Below are positions 30,376 through 38,416 of a DNA stretch of 38,416 nt, piece after piece. Position numbers and translations under genes: made by a program. Position 1 is the stretch's first letter. Each line of letters starts with the position of its first letter. Origin of the DNA: a virus; the IMG/VR virus record IMGVR_UViG_3300025889_000333, positions 1-38,416 of that record; one strand, written 5' to 3'. Under the pieces are notes generated by a model. It was not told the origin of the DNA and made no database searches. It was given only the letters and a program-made list of their open reading frames with translations.

Positions 30376-30581
30376 TAATAGATTCCAGAAAACTTGCCAC
30401 CGAACTCGGCAGCACCCATGCCTCTAGCTTTACCTTTGCCCATACCAGGCTGAGGTTTAGTATTAGCTGAAAAAGTACCAGCTTTAGTTTTCAAAGATCC
30501 ATTACCTTTGTTGCTGTAGCTGTTTTTGTTTTTCAAAACCTTGGGTGTTTTCTGTTGACTTATCTCTGTTCTTTTAATCAT
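30375..30581 (-). CDS. Small basic Gly/Lys-rich protein
   Basis: 68 aa, strongly basic, low complexity in the first two thirds (QQKTPKVLKNKNSYSNKGNG), ending GKARGMGAAEFGGKFSGIY. The GMGAA-x-x-GGKF-x-GIY ending recurs in marine phages after the portal gene, as I recall. It starts 39 bp after the portal stop across a short AT-rich gap. Possibly a small virion protein. Confidence 0.6.
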   Translation of the reverse strand: MIKRTEISQQKTPKVLKNKNSYSNKGNGSLKTKAGTFSANTKPQPGMGKGKARGMGAAEFGGKFSGIY

Positions 30582-30620
30582 GGGTTTTATTATGTGTATT
30601 TATTTTTTAATTTGCAAGTT

Positions 30621-33095
30621 TTAATTTTTATTTTGCATATCTAACATTTTAAAACGTGCTTGCTGTTCTAACCTAGCTCTAGCAGTTTCATCACGTAGAT
30701 CAGCAATATCTTCCATAGTTTCTATTCTTTCTCTATCAACATCAATACGTCTTTGTGCGTCCATAGCCTTACGTTTTTCTTCTTGTAAGAACTGTTGTTG
30801 TTCCATAGATAACTCTTGACCTTTGAGGGCAAGTTCTTGTTTTCTTATAGCAACTAATGGATCTTCGTCACTAGGATCAGCTACTTGCTGACTGTATTGG
30901 GTAATAAGCTCTGCCATAATCGGTGCAGAGAACTGTGCCAATATATCACCTGCTTGTTGCACCAACTGTTGTGCTTCAGCAGGATTTGCCTGTTGAGCTT
31001 GTTGTTGTAGTTGTTGGAACTGTTGCATAGCTTCAGGTGGCATTTGTTGTTCAGCCAAACTATCAGCTTTCATTTGTAAATGTTGCATGATATGTGAATG
31101 TATTAAAGCTTGTACCTGTGCGTTCATTTGCACCGGTGGTGTTTGTAATAAAGCAATATGCGTTGTTATATGTGCATCATGATTCTGTTGGCCAAAGGCT
31201 TGAGCCTGTTGACCTAGTAATAGTTTGTTATTTTCAAAACCTGCTTCTAGTGGGGTTGGTTCTGTCGGTGGCGGTGGAGTAAGTATCTTTTCAATATTAT
31301 CTACACCTATAGCTGAGTACATTCTTTTGTAAGACTCATAAATACCGTTAGGACCATGAACATCAGGATTAGATTGAACTAATGCCATCATCTCTTGTGC
31401 CATGGCAATGCGTTGAGATTGACTAAATATATCGGGGTTGGATATAGGGAATATATCTATATTATCATCAAAATCGGATAATTTTATCGCAGCATTGCCA
31501 CCAGCTACGGCATAAGGGTACTCTGGGGGAAGGTACTCCTTAAACACTTGTGCAAGTAACTTAAACTCTTTTTTCTGTGAATTGTGCAATCTTTTGTGAA
31601 TAGCACTTAAAACTTTAGTGGATCTTTCTAACAAAGCTAATGTTGTGCCTACAGGTGCATTAGGATTACCTTGACCTGTATTAATTTCTGCAATAGATGC
31701 AAACTTTTTACCACCGTCTACCAATATACCTAATAGGTTTAATAAAGTTCCGCTTGGCTCTTTAAATGGTAAAGGTTGAATAGAATCTCTTAAAGATCCA
31801 CCAGGAGCATCAACATCTCTGAACTCACCTGGTTGAATCGGTGTGTCTTCATCTCTAATTCTTATACCTCTAGTTTTGAAACCAGCAGGTAAATTAGCAA
31901 GGGTACCAGCGTCAATAAGCTGTCTTAGTATTGATGTAGAAGCTTTAGATAAACCACCTATCATGTGCGTTAAACCAAAACCATAAAATCCTAGTCCTGG
32001 TAAAAACTTAAAGTGAACAAAGTATTCAATCTTGTTCTTCATAGGATCTTGCTCTTGGAAGTTTCTACGGATAGATAGTATTTGGTTAGATCCTGAATCA
32101 ATGGTTACGATATATGGCAGTTTTACACCCGTTAGTTCACCGTTTTCATCAGTGTCCTCAAAGCCATCAATATCTAAATTACAGTGTACTTCGTAAAGAA
32201 TAGATACTTCGCCATCATCGTAAGATGGTTCCATACCTGATAATTTGTTGATTTCTTCTTTTGCTTCAGAATACATATCAGGTTCTTCACCTGTATCTAT
32301 ATCTATCTTGCGGTAAAAACCAATGGCTTGAAGTTTTCTTACTTCGTTCTCTGGCATTTTAACCACGTTAGTAATTCTAGGACAAGACTCTAAATCGGTG
32401 GTGTAGTAAGGAACGATTAAATCTTCAGGTGCTACAAACTTAGATACAGCTCTACCTAAGGTTTCATCGTAGTAAACTTTCTTAAATGCAGAACCTGCAA
32501 GTGGTAAGTAAAAGAGCATCTGATCTAACTCTTCATCAAACTCTTCCATCACATGAACGATTTGATAGTTCATGAAGTCTTTGACTCTTTGTGCTTGTTC
32601 TTCTACCGCAGTATCGTAAGCACCAATAACTTGTGTTTTAACGGGTCCACCAGAAGGTAATAATTCTTTGTATGCTTGTGCTTGGAAGGTTGTGACTGCT
32701 TCACCTAATAACGGATGAATAACTCCAGATGCACCTTCAAAAGGCTCAGACCTTTCATCATCAAACTTCATGCCCAAGTATTTCAAACCATCAGTATAAG
32801 TTCTTTCCCAATCCTCACGTGATGATTTGTCTCTATCAATGCCGTCTACTAGCTCGTTAGCTATTCTTCCGAGATCTGAATCGGTCATTATTTCAGCTAA
32901 ATTTTCGTTGAACCCTGTTTCCATAGGTTCTTGCATATCAGCTTCTAATATTGCACTGCCATCATCTTGCAATACAAAGTCTTCCATACCAGCTTCTTCA
33001 ATCGCAGCTAATGCTACTTCCATTCCCTCATCGCCTAAAGGCACTTGATTTTCTTCGTTGAGAACTGTTGGATTAATTTCTTTATCTATCGCCAT
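30621..33095 (-). CDS. Portal protein, P22-like
   Basis: 824 aa, in the size range of large P22-type portals of short-tailed phages. An acidic N-terminal extension (~1-75) precedes DDERSEPFEGASGVIHPLLG, AGSAFKKVYYDETLGRAV, YFVHFKFLPGLGFYGFGLTH and NAPVGTTLALLERSTKVLSA, all typical of the family. The C-terminal ~130 residues are Gln/Met-rich and coiled-coil-like, comparable to the long barrel helix of P22 gp1. It forms the dodecameric DNA gate at one capsid vertex. It overlaps the terminase stop by one base (TAATG). Confidence 0.9.
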   Translation of the reverse strand: MAIDKEINPTVLNEENQVPLGDEGMEVALAAIEEAGMEDFVLQDDGSAILEADMQEPMETGFNENLAEIMTDSDLGRIANELVDGIDRDKSSREDWERTYTDGLKYLGMKFDDERSEPFEGASGVIHPLLGEAVTTFQAQAYKELLPSGGPVKTQVIGAYDTAVEEQAQRVKDFMNYQIVHVMEEFDEELDQMLFYLPLAGSAFKKVYYDETLGRAVSKFVAPEDLIVPYYTTDLESCPRITNVVKMPENEVRKLQAIGFYRKIDIDTGEEPDMYSEAKEEINKLSGMEPSYDDGEVSILYEVHCNLDIDGFEDTDENGELTGVKLPYIVTIDSGSNQILSIRRNFQEQDPMKNKIEYFVHFKFLPGLGFYGFGLTHMIGGLSKASTSILRQLIDAGTLANLPAGFKTRGIRIRDEDTPIQPGEFRDVDAPGGSLRDSIQPLPFKEPSGTLLNLLGILVDGGKKFASIAEINTGQGNPNAPVGTTLALLERSTKVLSAIHKRLHNSQKKEFKLLAQVFKEYLPPEYPYAVAGGNAAIKLSDFDDNIDIFPISNPDIFSQSQRIAMAQEMMALVQSNPDVHGPNGIYESYKRMYSAIGVDNIEKILTPPPPTEPTPLEAGFENNKLLLGQQAQAFGQQNHDAHITTHIALLQTPPVQMNAQVQALIHSHIMQHLQMKADSLAEQQMPPEAMQQFQQLQQQAQQANPAEAQQLVQQAGDILAQFSAPIMAELITQYSQQVADPSDEDPLVAIRKQELALKGQELSMEQQQFLQEEKRKAMDAQRRIDVDRERIETMEDIADLRDETARARLEQQARFKMLDMQNKN

Positions 33096-34555
33096 TAGTA
33101 ATATACCCTTCTAATTGGTGCTTTCTCCTCGTCCATATAATCATCATCCAGAGAAACTAAGCCACCCTCTCTAAATCTCATGAGGGCTTGAGTCATAGTA
33201 TCACATAAATCATCATTTTTACCAAAAGGAAAAGACGCACACTCTTCAATCATTTCCTCAGCAAACTTACGTTCTGGTGCATAAACCAGGTTAGATTCAA
33301 ATATAGGTGCAACTGAGTGCATCCTGGTTGATTTATCGTGTCCTCTTGTCGGTGAGTAATTAACAACAGGTATACCTAGTCTTCTAAGTTCGTGAGTAAG
33401 TGGTGTACCAGAAGCTTTGGCTTCAATCAGTGTCATGTCTGGTTCCCAATATTTATATTCGTTATAGGCTATACGTTTGAGTTCAGGAAAGTCCCATCTG
33501 CCTTTTTGTGCGTCTAACAAAATAATACAATCAGGTGAATCAGGGGTTGGTCTAAAAATACCCCATGTAGATATAGCCGAGTAGTCAGCGTTCTCTTTCT
33601 TAGAAAAAGCAGTATCGTAGCTTTGTATGATATAGCTTACTGGTGGCATAGATTCACTGTCCCAGATGTTCCACCACTCACGTTTGATAATAGAACCTTC
33701 TTCAGAAGTAGGGGTCTGCATCCACTGTGCATTCCATTTCTGTACAGGTAGTGAGGCTTTGACTTTCTCTAATTCAGATAGTTCCCAGAACTCAGGCCAT
33801 AAAGCATTATTGGTTTCAGGAAAGATAGCAGGAAACTCTACAACGTCCCATTGATCAGCGTTATCTTCTTTTTGTGCATCAAGCAGTTTTGCTGTTAGAT
33901 CAATAGAAGACCAGCGTGTCATCACTAGAATAATGGCTCCACCAGGTTGCAAACGCTGTCTAGGTCCAGAGGTGTACCATTCCCAACAAGATTCTAAAGC
34001 ACTAGGACTCATAGCGTCTTGTTCTGAGTGTGGATCATCAATAATCAGTAGATCCGCACCACGACCTGTAATAGCACCACCGACACCAGCAGCGAAATAT
34101 TCGCCTCCTTTGTTTGTTTCCCAACGACCAGCAGATTTAGAATCAGCTTGGAGTTCTACTTCGTTAAAGATACGCTTATATCTGTCGGTATCCATCATGT
34201 TTCTAACCTTACGACCAAACCTTACGGCTAATTCGCCTGTGTGAGTGGTCTGCATAATTTTACGATTCGGTTGTTTACCCATGATCCAAGCAGGAAAATA
34301 GGTCGAACAGAACTCAGATTTGGTGTGTCTAGGAGGCATATTAACGATTAAACGGTTAATTTTGCCGTTTGCTACGTCTTCAAGCTTCTTTGCAAATATC
34401 TTGTGATGTCGACCACAAATGAACTCTGGCCACATATAATTGATGTATTCTAGGAAACTTTTTTGGCATTTTGACTGTTTTTCAAGGGTTTGGAGGCGTT
34501 CTTTGAGAACCAGAGTCTCTTTTATCTCCTGATCCGATAAGTGTGCTAGGTTCAT
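33095..34555 (-). CDS. Terminase large subunit (packaging ATPase/nuclease)
   Basis: 486 aa, full length. ATPase domain: Walker A-like NMPPRHTKS (72-80), Walker B LLIIDDPH (169-176), coupling motif MTRW (212-215). RNase H-like nuclease domain: acidic residues in SYDTAF (Asp314), LIEAKASGT (Glu378) and FGKNDDLCD (Asp448/449/452). All needed residues are present. It cuts concatemeric DNA and drives it into the procapsid through the portal encoded directly downstream. It overlaps the upstream 836-aa gene by 4 bp. No small terminase subunit is recognisable nearby. Confidence 0.96.
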   Translation of the reverse strand: MNLAHLSDQEIKETLVLKERLQTLEKQSKCQKSFLEYINYMWPEFICGRHHKIFAKKLEDVANGKINRLIVNMPPRHTKSEFCSTYFPAWIMGKQPNRKIMQTTHTGELAVRFGRKVRNMMDTDRYKRIFNEVELQADSKSAGRWETNKGGEYFAAGVGGAITGRGADLLIIDDPHSEQDAMSPSALESCWEWYTSGPRQRLQPGGAIILVMTRWSSIDLTAKLLDAQKEDNADQWDVVEFPAIFPETNNALWPEFWELSELEKVKASLPVQKWNAQWMQTPTSEEGSIIKREWWNIWDSESMPPVSYIIQSYDTAFSKKENADYSAISTWGIFRPTPDSPDCIILLDAQKGRWDFPELKRIAYNEYKYWEPDMTLIEAKASGTPLTHELRRLGIPVVNYSPTRGHDKSTRMHSVAPIFESNLVYAPERKFAEEMIEECASFPFGKNDDLCDTMTQALMRFREGGLVSLDDDYMDEEKAPIRRVYY

Positions 34556-37062
34556 AACTCAGCTAACATCCTGTCTATTTCTACAGGTCCACCTAGTTTG
34601 AAAGCATCAATACCTTTATCTTTGATAGCTTCTTTTAATTCATCAGTAAATTTAAGGTAAGTTCCATCGTATTCGGTGTCTGTACCTTCTACTTTAGAAA
34701 TCATACCCTTTTGATTAGCTCTGTTTGGTATAAGTTCGTCTAGTATCTTTTGTATTTCTTTCTCACCGCTAGTGTATTGTTGTACGATTCTCTCTGGACT
34801 ACCCTCAGTTTGTGCTTGTTTATTACCTATATGCACCCCTTGTCTGCCTTTACGATAAGCGTCTAGGACTCTTGCTCTTACAGGTAGCTTCATATACTTA
34901 GAATTACCGCCATCAAAGTATGGATCTATCTTCATACCAAAGTCTTTAGCGTTTACACTGACAGCTTTCTTCAAAGCTTTAACACCGTCAGCTAATTCCA
35001 GCATAGTATCGCCTTGACTTGCTATATCGTCAAAGTAAGCTTTAGCTAAGTCTGCTGGATTATTTGGTACGTCAAAGTATTTTTGTCTTCCGCCTTCCAT
35101 GGTGTAAAAGATTTCTTCTGGAGTTTTGTCTAAAGATTCAGAGAAAGGTCTGCCTGTTATACGCTCTACATCTCTAGGTGTTATATCTAGCTTATCTATA
35201 CCAAAACGCAACACATCTTCATTCAATGACTCTGATATTTTATCTATGTCTACAGGAACGCCATCAGCAAGAGCTTTGTTTACTAAATCTACTTGTTTGT
35301 TGTAGTCCTTGAGCTTTCCAAGAATTACTTTTTGTTGTGCTGGATCTACGAAACCACCTCTTGAAGCAGGTGATTTACCTAGTATTTTGTTCTGTATTTT
35401 GTTTATAGCAATACGTCTGTCAAGTATTTCTTGAAGAACTGCACGTGTTTCTGCGTTGTCAGGATATATTTTATTAAGTTCTGTTCCGGGTGAGTTTAAG
35501 AAATAAAAATTTTCAGGAGTCATCTCTCTATACCCAGCTTTACCTTTACCCTGCAAAGATTTTCTAAAAGCATCATCTGCAAACTCTGTGAATGAAAACG
35601 CTCTACCGTAATCATCACCTAATTTTTGTGACATAGAGTAAAGCTTTTCATCAGGTGTAAAGTACTTACCTGGTATTCTGTTAGCTAAATCGGTGTCAGT
35701 AAATACTTTAAAAAGATCATCACCTAAGAACTTCTTAACTTTGTCCATATCGCCTTTGACAAAAGCATCTACGAAATTAGCGTCAAGGTTTCTTCCAAAA
35801 GCTCCTGCTTGCGTGCTTGAACCACCAAGCAATACTTTCATTTCTTGTGCATAACTATTACGTGCGTTATTGATATTACGTAGCTGTAGTGCATCTATGT
35901 TGCCAATAACATTCTTAGTGTCGTTAAAATCACGCACTTGTTTAGGCAGATAAGTATCAGCGACTTCTCCTTGGAAGTCTGATTGAACTCTGAAGATACT
36001 GTCAAAGTAATCACCGTCTTTAATATCTAGCTCATCAAAAGCTTTTTTTATCTCCTTACCTTTGTCTATGTATTCTGAGGAATCATCAAAACCGTAAGCA
36101 AGTGTATATCTACCTCTTGGATCGGTAGTACCAACACCATCAAATACATAAGCCTTGTTTCCTTCAGCACCGTCAGGATACTTGAGTCCACTGTAATGAT
36201 CACGTTTACTTCTGTATTCTCCTGAGCCTCTAACAAAATAAACAGCTTGATTCTGTGTTTGTTGTAGATCTTCGTTAGCAAATCTAGTATCTGGTGATGC
36301 AAGGTTTTCTTTAGGAACTCCACGCATTTGAATAGCATCTCTTTGGGATCTGTCCATGTAATCGTCTAAAAATTCACGGGATACAGTTTTACGCCCTGCG
36401 GTTTCATTTAAAAACTTAGGATTGATTTCATTTGCTTCGTCTAGGATTCTTAATAATCTAAGCTCTCCTTTGGGTATGCCAGCGTTTAGTAAACGCTTGA
36501 CCCACTCTTCAGGGGCTAGTTCTTGGACTTTTTTGCCTGGAGATTGTGGGTGTAAACCATTGACCCACTTTCTAGCCTTAGATCCAAGTTTTATTTGCAT
36601 TTGACCTATGTTGTAGGATGTTTCATCTATACCTTTTGGTTGGAAGGGTTGCACTTCAGGAAGCTCAGGTTCTACTTTCTTAGGTGGTGCGAGCTGCAAC
36701 GGCTCCTCAGTAAGGGGTTTGTCAGGGGTTGTGGGAGCGTCTACAGTTTTTGACGCAGACTTCGTTACACCTCTAGCACCTCTAAGAAATCTAAATAATG
36801 GTATTAAACTTATGCCAGATAGAGCAGAAAGACCAATATTGCCTGCTCCACCGAGAATATCGCCTTCAGCTATGTTAGTTTTAGCCCTAGCACCAAACTC
36901 TCCTACCTCATAAGCTGCAAGAGCATCACCAACGCCTGGTGATAAGCTAACAGCTATCTGGTCTACAACAGGTAAGTCTTCAAAAGTACGGTAGGCCTCA
37001 CGAATGTTGCCCTCAGCTATCTTGCTGCTTATGTCTGAAAGTATCTCTTTTCTTTCAGCCAT
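34552..37062 (-). CDS. Large protein of unknown function upstream of terminase
   Basis: 836 aa. Near the N-terminus a Gly/Ala-rich hydrophobic region (about 68-95, AGNIGLSALSGISLIPLFRF) could be a membrane-inserting segment. The rest is soluble, Lys/Asp-rich and mixed helical, ending DAFKLGGPVEIDRMLAEL. That ending resembles the C-terminal tag of large polyvalent proteins in phages. I find no catalytic motif I can name. Position before terminase and portal, plus the hydrophobic segment, are compatible with an ejected internal protein. It has 4-bp overlap with terminase. Confidence 0.6.
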   Translation of the reverse strand: MAERKEILSDISSKIAEGNIREAYRTFEDLPVVDQIAVSLSPGVGDALAAYEVGEFGARAKTNIAEGDILGGAGNIGLSALSGISLIPLFRFLRGARGVTKSASKTVDAPTTPDKPLTEEPLQLAPPKKVEPELPEVQPFQPKGIDETSYNIGQMQIKLGSKARKWVNGLHPQSPGKKVQELAPEEWVKRLLNAGIPKGELRLLRILDEANEINPKFLNETAGRKTVSREFLDDYMDRSQRDAIQMRGVPKENLASPDTRFANEDLQQTQNQAVYFVRGSGEYRSKRDHYSGLKYPDGAEGNKAYVFDGVGTTDPRGRYTLAYGFDDSSEYIDKGKEIKKAFDELDIKDGDYFDSIFRVQSDFQGEVADTYLPKQVRDFNDTKNVIGNIDALQLRNINNARNSYAQEMKVLLGGSSTQAGAFGRNLDANFVDAFVKGDMDKVKKFLGDDLFKVFTDTDLANRIPGKYFTPDEKLYSMSQKLGDDYGRAFSFTEFADDAFRKSLQGKGKAGYREMTPENFYFLNSPGTELNKIYPDNAETRAVLQEILDRRIAINKIQNKILGKSPASRGGFVDPAQQKVILGKLKDYNKQVDLVNKALADGVPVDIDKISESLNEDVLRFGIDKLDITPRDVERITGRPFSESLDKTPEEIFYTMEGGRQKYFDVPNNPADLAKAYFDDIASQGDTMLELADGVKALKKAVSVNAKDFGMKIDPYFDGGNSKYMKLPVRARVLDAYRKGRQGVHIGNKQAQTEGSPERIVQQYTSGEKEIQKILDELIPNRANQKGMISKVEGTDTEYDGTYLKFTDELKEAIKDKGIDAFKLGGPVEIDRMLAEL

Positions 37063-37068
37063 GACAGG

Positions 37069-37482
37069 CTATATGGATATAGAGTCTAGTATTCTAGTAA
37101 TTTCGTCTTCTTGTGGTACGTTTTGAGCTTGAATACCAATCTTTTGCTGTTGTAGCTGGTCAATCATGTTAGCAACCTCTTGAGCTCTATCAAACTCTTG
37201 TGCTTCAACCAGCATATTGTAAGACTTCATAAGATTATTAATCTCGTTTTCAATTGAGAACATTTGGTTTTCTGATGATCTAGTCTCGAATCTAGGCTCG
37301 TTGTCGGACATCATTGGTGAGCCCATTCCTGCTGCAATAGTTCTATCCATATTGGATATAGTTCTGCCACTTTCTCCAAGAATGTCTCGTATATTTCTGT
37401 TAGATAGCATTTCTAACATATCTCTATCCATGTTAGACATGGTTCTTCCAGACTCACCTAACATATCTCGCATATTCCTCAT
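37069..37482 (-). CDS. Small protein with an N-terminal duplicated motif
   Basis: 137 aa. The first ~50 residues contain two copies of a 24-residue unit, NMRDMLGESGRTMSNMDRD and NIRDILGESGRTISNMDRT. The second half is helical and Gln/Glu-rich (FSIENEINNLMKSYNMLVEA). It overlaps the 96-aa gene upstream by 4 bp (ATGA). No known function; position just ahead of packaging genes could fit a DNA-binding or assembly helper. Confidence 0.6.
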   Translation of the reverse strand: MRNMRDMLGESGRTMSNMDRDMLEMLSNRNIRDILGESGRTISNMDRTIAAGMGSPMMSDNEPRFETRSSENQMFSIENEINNLMKSYNMLVEAQEFDRAQEVANMIDQLQQQKIGIQAQNVPQEDEITRILDSISI

Positions 37483-37769
37483 ATACCAAACATCTCCCTA
37501 GCCATCTCTAGTTCTTCCATAGTAATACCTACTTGATCTAGAAAAGCTTGTATTTCTTGCTCTGAGGCACCTTGGGATACCATTTGTTGTAAAATTTGTA
37601 TAATTTGCATGAGGGCTTGTTTAGCCTCTTCTTGGTCAGGTTCTGCTATCTGATCCATCTCTTGTTGCAATTCCATTGGTAAACCTTGGGGTGCAGGAGT
37701 CCCTTGCATCATCATCTGTTCTGGTTGCATTACAGGTTGTACCTGCATATTCATCATATCTTCTTCCAT
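37479..37769 (-). CDS. Small Met/Gln-rich acidic protein
   Basis: 96 aa, with Met and Gln making up about a third of the first 40 residues, followed by a helical acidic region (EEAKQALMQIIQILQQMVSQ, then QGASEQEIQAFLDQVGITME). It is the first gene of the long late cluster after a 240-bp non-coding gap. Ribosome site GAGG lies upstream of the ATG. Function unknown; proteins with similar composition accompany marine phage packaging genes as I recall. Confidence 0.6.
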   Translation of the reverse strand: MEEDMMNMQVQPVMQPEQMMMQGTPAPQGLPMELQQEMDQIAEPDQEEAKQALMQIIQILQQMVSQGASEQEIQAFLDQVGITMEELEMAREMFGI

Positions 37770-37966
37770 CTGGTACCTCGTAGATAAAATCTGATATTAA
37801 CATAAAAAAATAGGGAATGACTAGCATTGTGCTACAAATGTGTTTTGTTTGTGTTTGTTATTAACCTTGTGTGTGTATATATACCGTAGGTACCAATTTG
37901 TCCCCCCACCCCCCTTCAGACGCCGTTACCGACCTATTTTTGTGATCCTAAAAGAATCCTAGGCAT
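37770..37966. promoter_or_regulatory. Non-coding region ahead of the packaging/structural cluster
   Basis: This gap, about 240 bp including the terminator beside it, is the longest without a gene in the window. It contains the palindrome GTATATATAC (37875-37884), a TACC-GTA-GGTA inverted repeat, GGTACC twice, and the tract C6AC6 (37902-37914). It lies between a terminator and the first late gene, so the late promoter should be here. I do not see a convincing sigma-70 or T7-like promoter. A packaging or replication signal is an alternative. Confidence 0.4.
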
Positions 37967-37991
37967 AAAAAAAGGGACAATTAAGTCCCTT
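37967..37991 (-). terminator. Rho-independent terminator
   Basis: Stem AAGGGAC/GTCCCTT (7 bp) with a 6-base loop, followed by seven T on the minus strand (A7 at 37967-37973 on the plus strand). It stands 19 bp after the stop of the 62-aa gene and ends the transcript coming from the right. Confidence 0.9.
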
Positions 37992-38009
37992 CTTTTCTCC
38001 GATTAGTTA

Positions 38010-38198
38010 TTATTGTAGTGTGTACTGTTCAGCACTCACTGGTATTTCATCAGCTTCTAGCTGTCTCATCTCAGCATGAACTCCACCACCTTGTATGATG
38101 TGCATACCATTGATGATTAGACTTTGACAATCAGTCTCTATGGCTTTGCCAACGACCCTTTCGCCAGTCTCATCGTATAAGTTTATTTCTATCTTCAT
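38010..38198 (-). CDS. Small hypothetical protein (62 aa)
   Basis: 62 aa, starting MKIEINLYDETGERVVGKAI, with a mixed charged/beta pattern and the end DEIPVSAEQYTLQ. The ribosome site AGGAGG lies 6 bases before the ATG, and a strong terminator follows the stop, which supports a real gene closing the upstream transcript. No family recognised. Confidence 0.6.
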   Translation of the reverse strand: MKIEINLYDETGERVVGKAIETDCQSLIINGMHIIQGGGVHAEMRQLEADEIPVSAEQYTLQ

Positions 38199-38249
38199 AA
38201 TAACCTCCTATTGGTTTTGTTTAAAAGATAATTCATTTTAAGCTATTGG

Positions 38250-38416
38250 TTACATTTTGTCTACTCTTTTATGAAACTTTCTTTCGCTTCCTAATTCATA
38301 GATGAACAACCCTTTCCTGGTCAGGTAGCCGGGCATTCTTTGGATGAAGTCTTGGGCTTGTGCTTCGCACTCTTTTAAAGTGGAACCCCAAACCCGAGCT
38401 GTCCCGAGATGGCAGT
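38250..38416 (-). CDS. Hypothetical protein, C-terminal fragment (cut by window edge)
   Basis: 54 codons and a stop are visible; the frame is open at the window end. The residues read ARVWGSTLKECEAQAQDFIQ, then RMPGYLTRKGLFIYELGSER and a basic end KFHKRVDKM. The amphipathic, charged pattern looks like real coding sequence. No family recognised; the 62-aa gene follows after about 50 bp. Confidence 0.6.
   Translation of the reverse strand, partial: CHLGTARVWGSTLKECEAQAQDFIQRMPGYLTRKGLFIYELGSERKFHKRVDKM

Noticed and set aside
37770-38009. T7-like phage promoter in the non-coding gap
   Set aside because: I could not find a sequence of that type repeated at other gene junctions in the window.

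Overview
The window is a stretch of a tailed-phage genome with a short-tailed (podovirus-like) gene set. It is AT-rich, and every gene I can support lies on the minus strand, so transcription runs from high to low coordinates. The set resembles uncultured marine phages: a P22-like portal, an HK97-type capsid, GroES-like and 2OG-Fe(II) oxygenase genes, and glycine-rich tail proteins. The host must be Gram-negative, because the phage encodes an outer-membrane lipoprotein pore. No polymerase, helicase, primase or integrase is present. Both window edges cut through genes, so this is the packaging, virion and lysis part of a larger genome.

Layout in transcription order. 38.4-38.0 kb: end of one gene, a small ORF and a Rho-independent terminator. 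38.0-37.77 kb: non-coding, with a C6AC6 tract, probably where the late transcript begins. 37.8-30.6 kb: two small Met/Gln-rich proteins, an 836-aa protein, large terminase and portal. 30.6-26.75 kb: small proteins, GroES-like co-chaperonin, scaffold, capsid-associated proteins and major capsid protein, closed by a second terminator. 26.6-20.0 kb: capsid-associated proteins, a cluster of Lys/Arg-rich small proteins (one a tandem 12-residue repeat), head-tail connectors, a zinc-ribbon protein, a Rossmann-fold MptE-like protein and tail proteins. 20.0-17.0 kb: tail fibre and a polyglycine adhesin-like protein. 17.0-14.7 kb: four consecutive 2OG-Fe(II) oxygenase-like genes. 14.65-12.8 kb: two very small ORFs, a staphylococcal-type nuclease, a virion protein and a membrane-anchored coiled-coil protein. 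12.8-8.0 kb: the most striking region, a curli-type module. 8.0-6.86 kb: XhlA-like protein, three-TM holin and GH24 endolysin. 6.86-1 kb: tail hub, a fifth 2OG oxygenase and large internal-virion-type proteins.

The curli-type module holds, in order, a CsgF homologue, a CsgG outer-membrane secretion-channel lipoprotein, a secreted curlin-like repeat protein, a secreted FecR-domain protein whose C-terminus also carries curlin-like repeats, and a CHASE2 receptor-class III adenylyl cyclase with all catalytic residues intact. The genes overlap one another and run without a gap into the holin/endolysin genes, so the module is probably expressed late with lysis. CsgE, CsgC, CsgD and a canonical CsgA/CsgB pair are absent. 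I infer a phage-carried system that exports an amyloid-like protein through a CsgG-CsgF pore, with an envelope-sensing cAMP arm. Its function (superinfection exclusion, host aggregation, envelope permeabilisation, or a virion or lysate component) cannot be decided from sequence.
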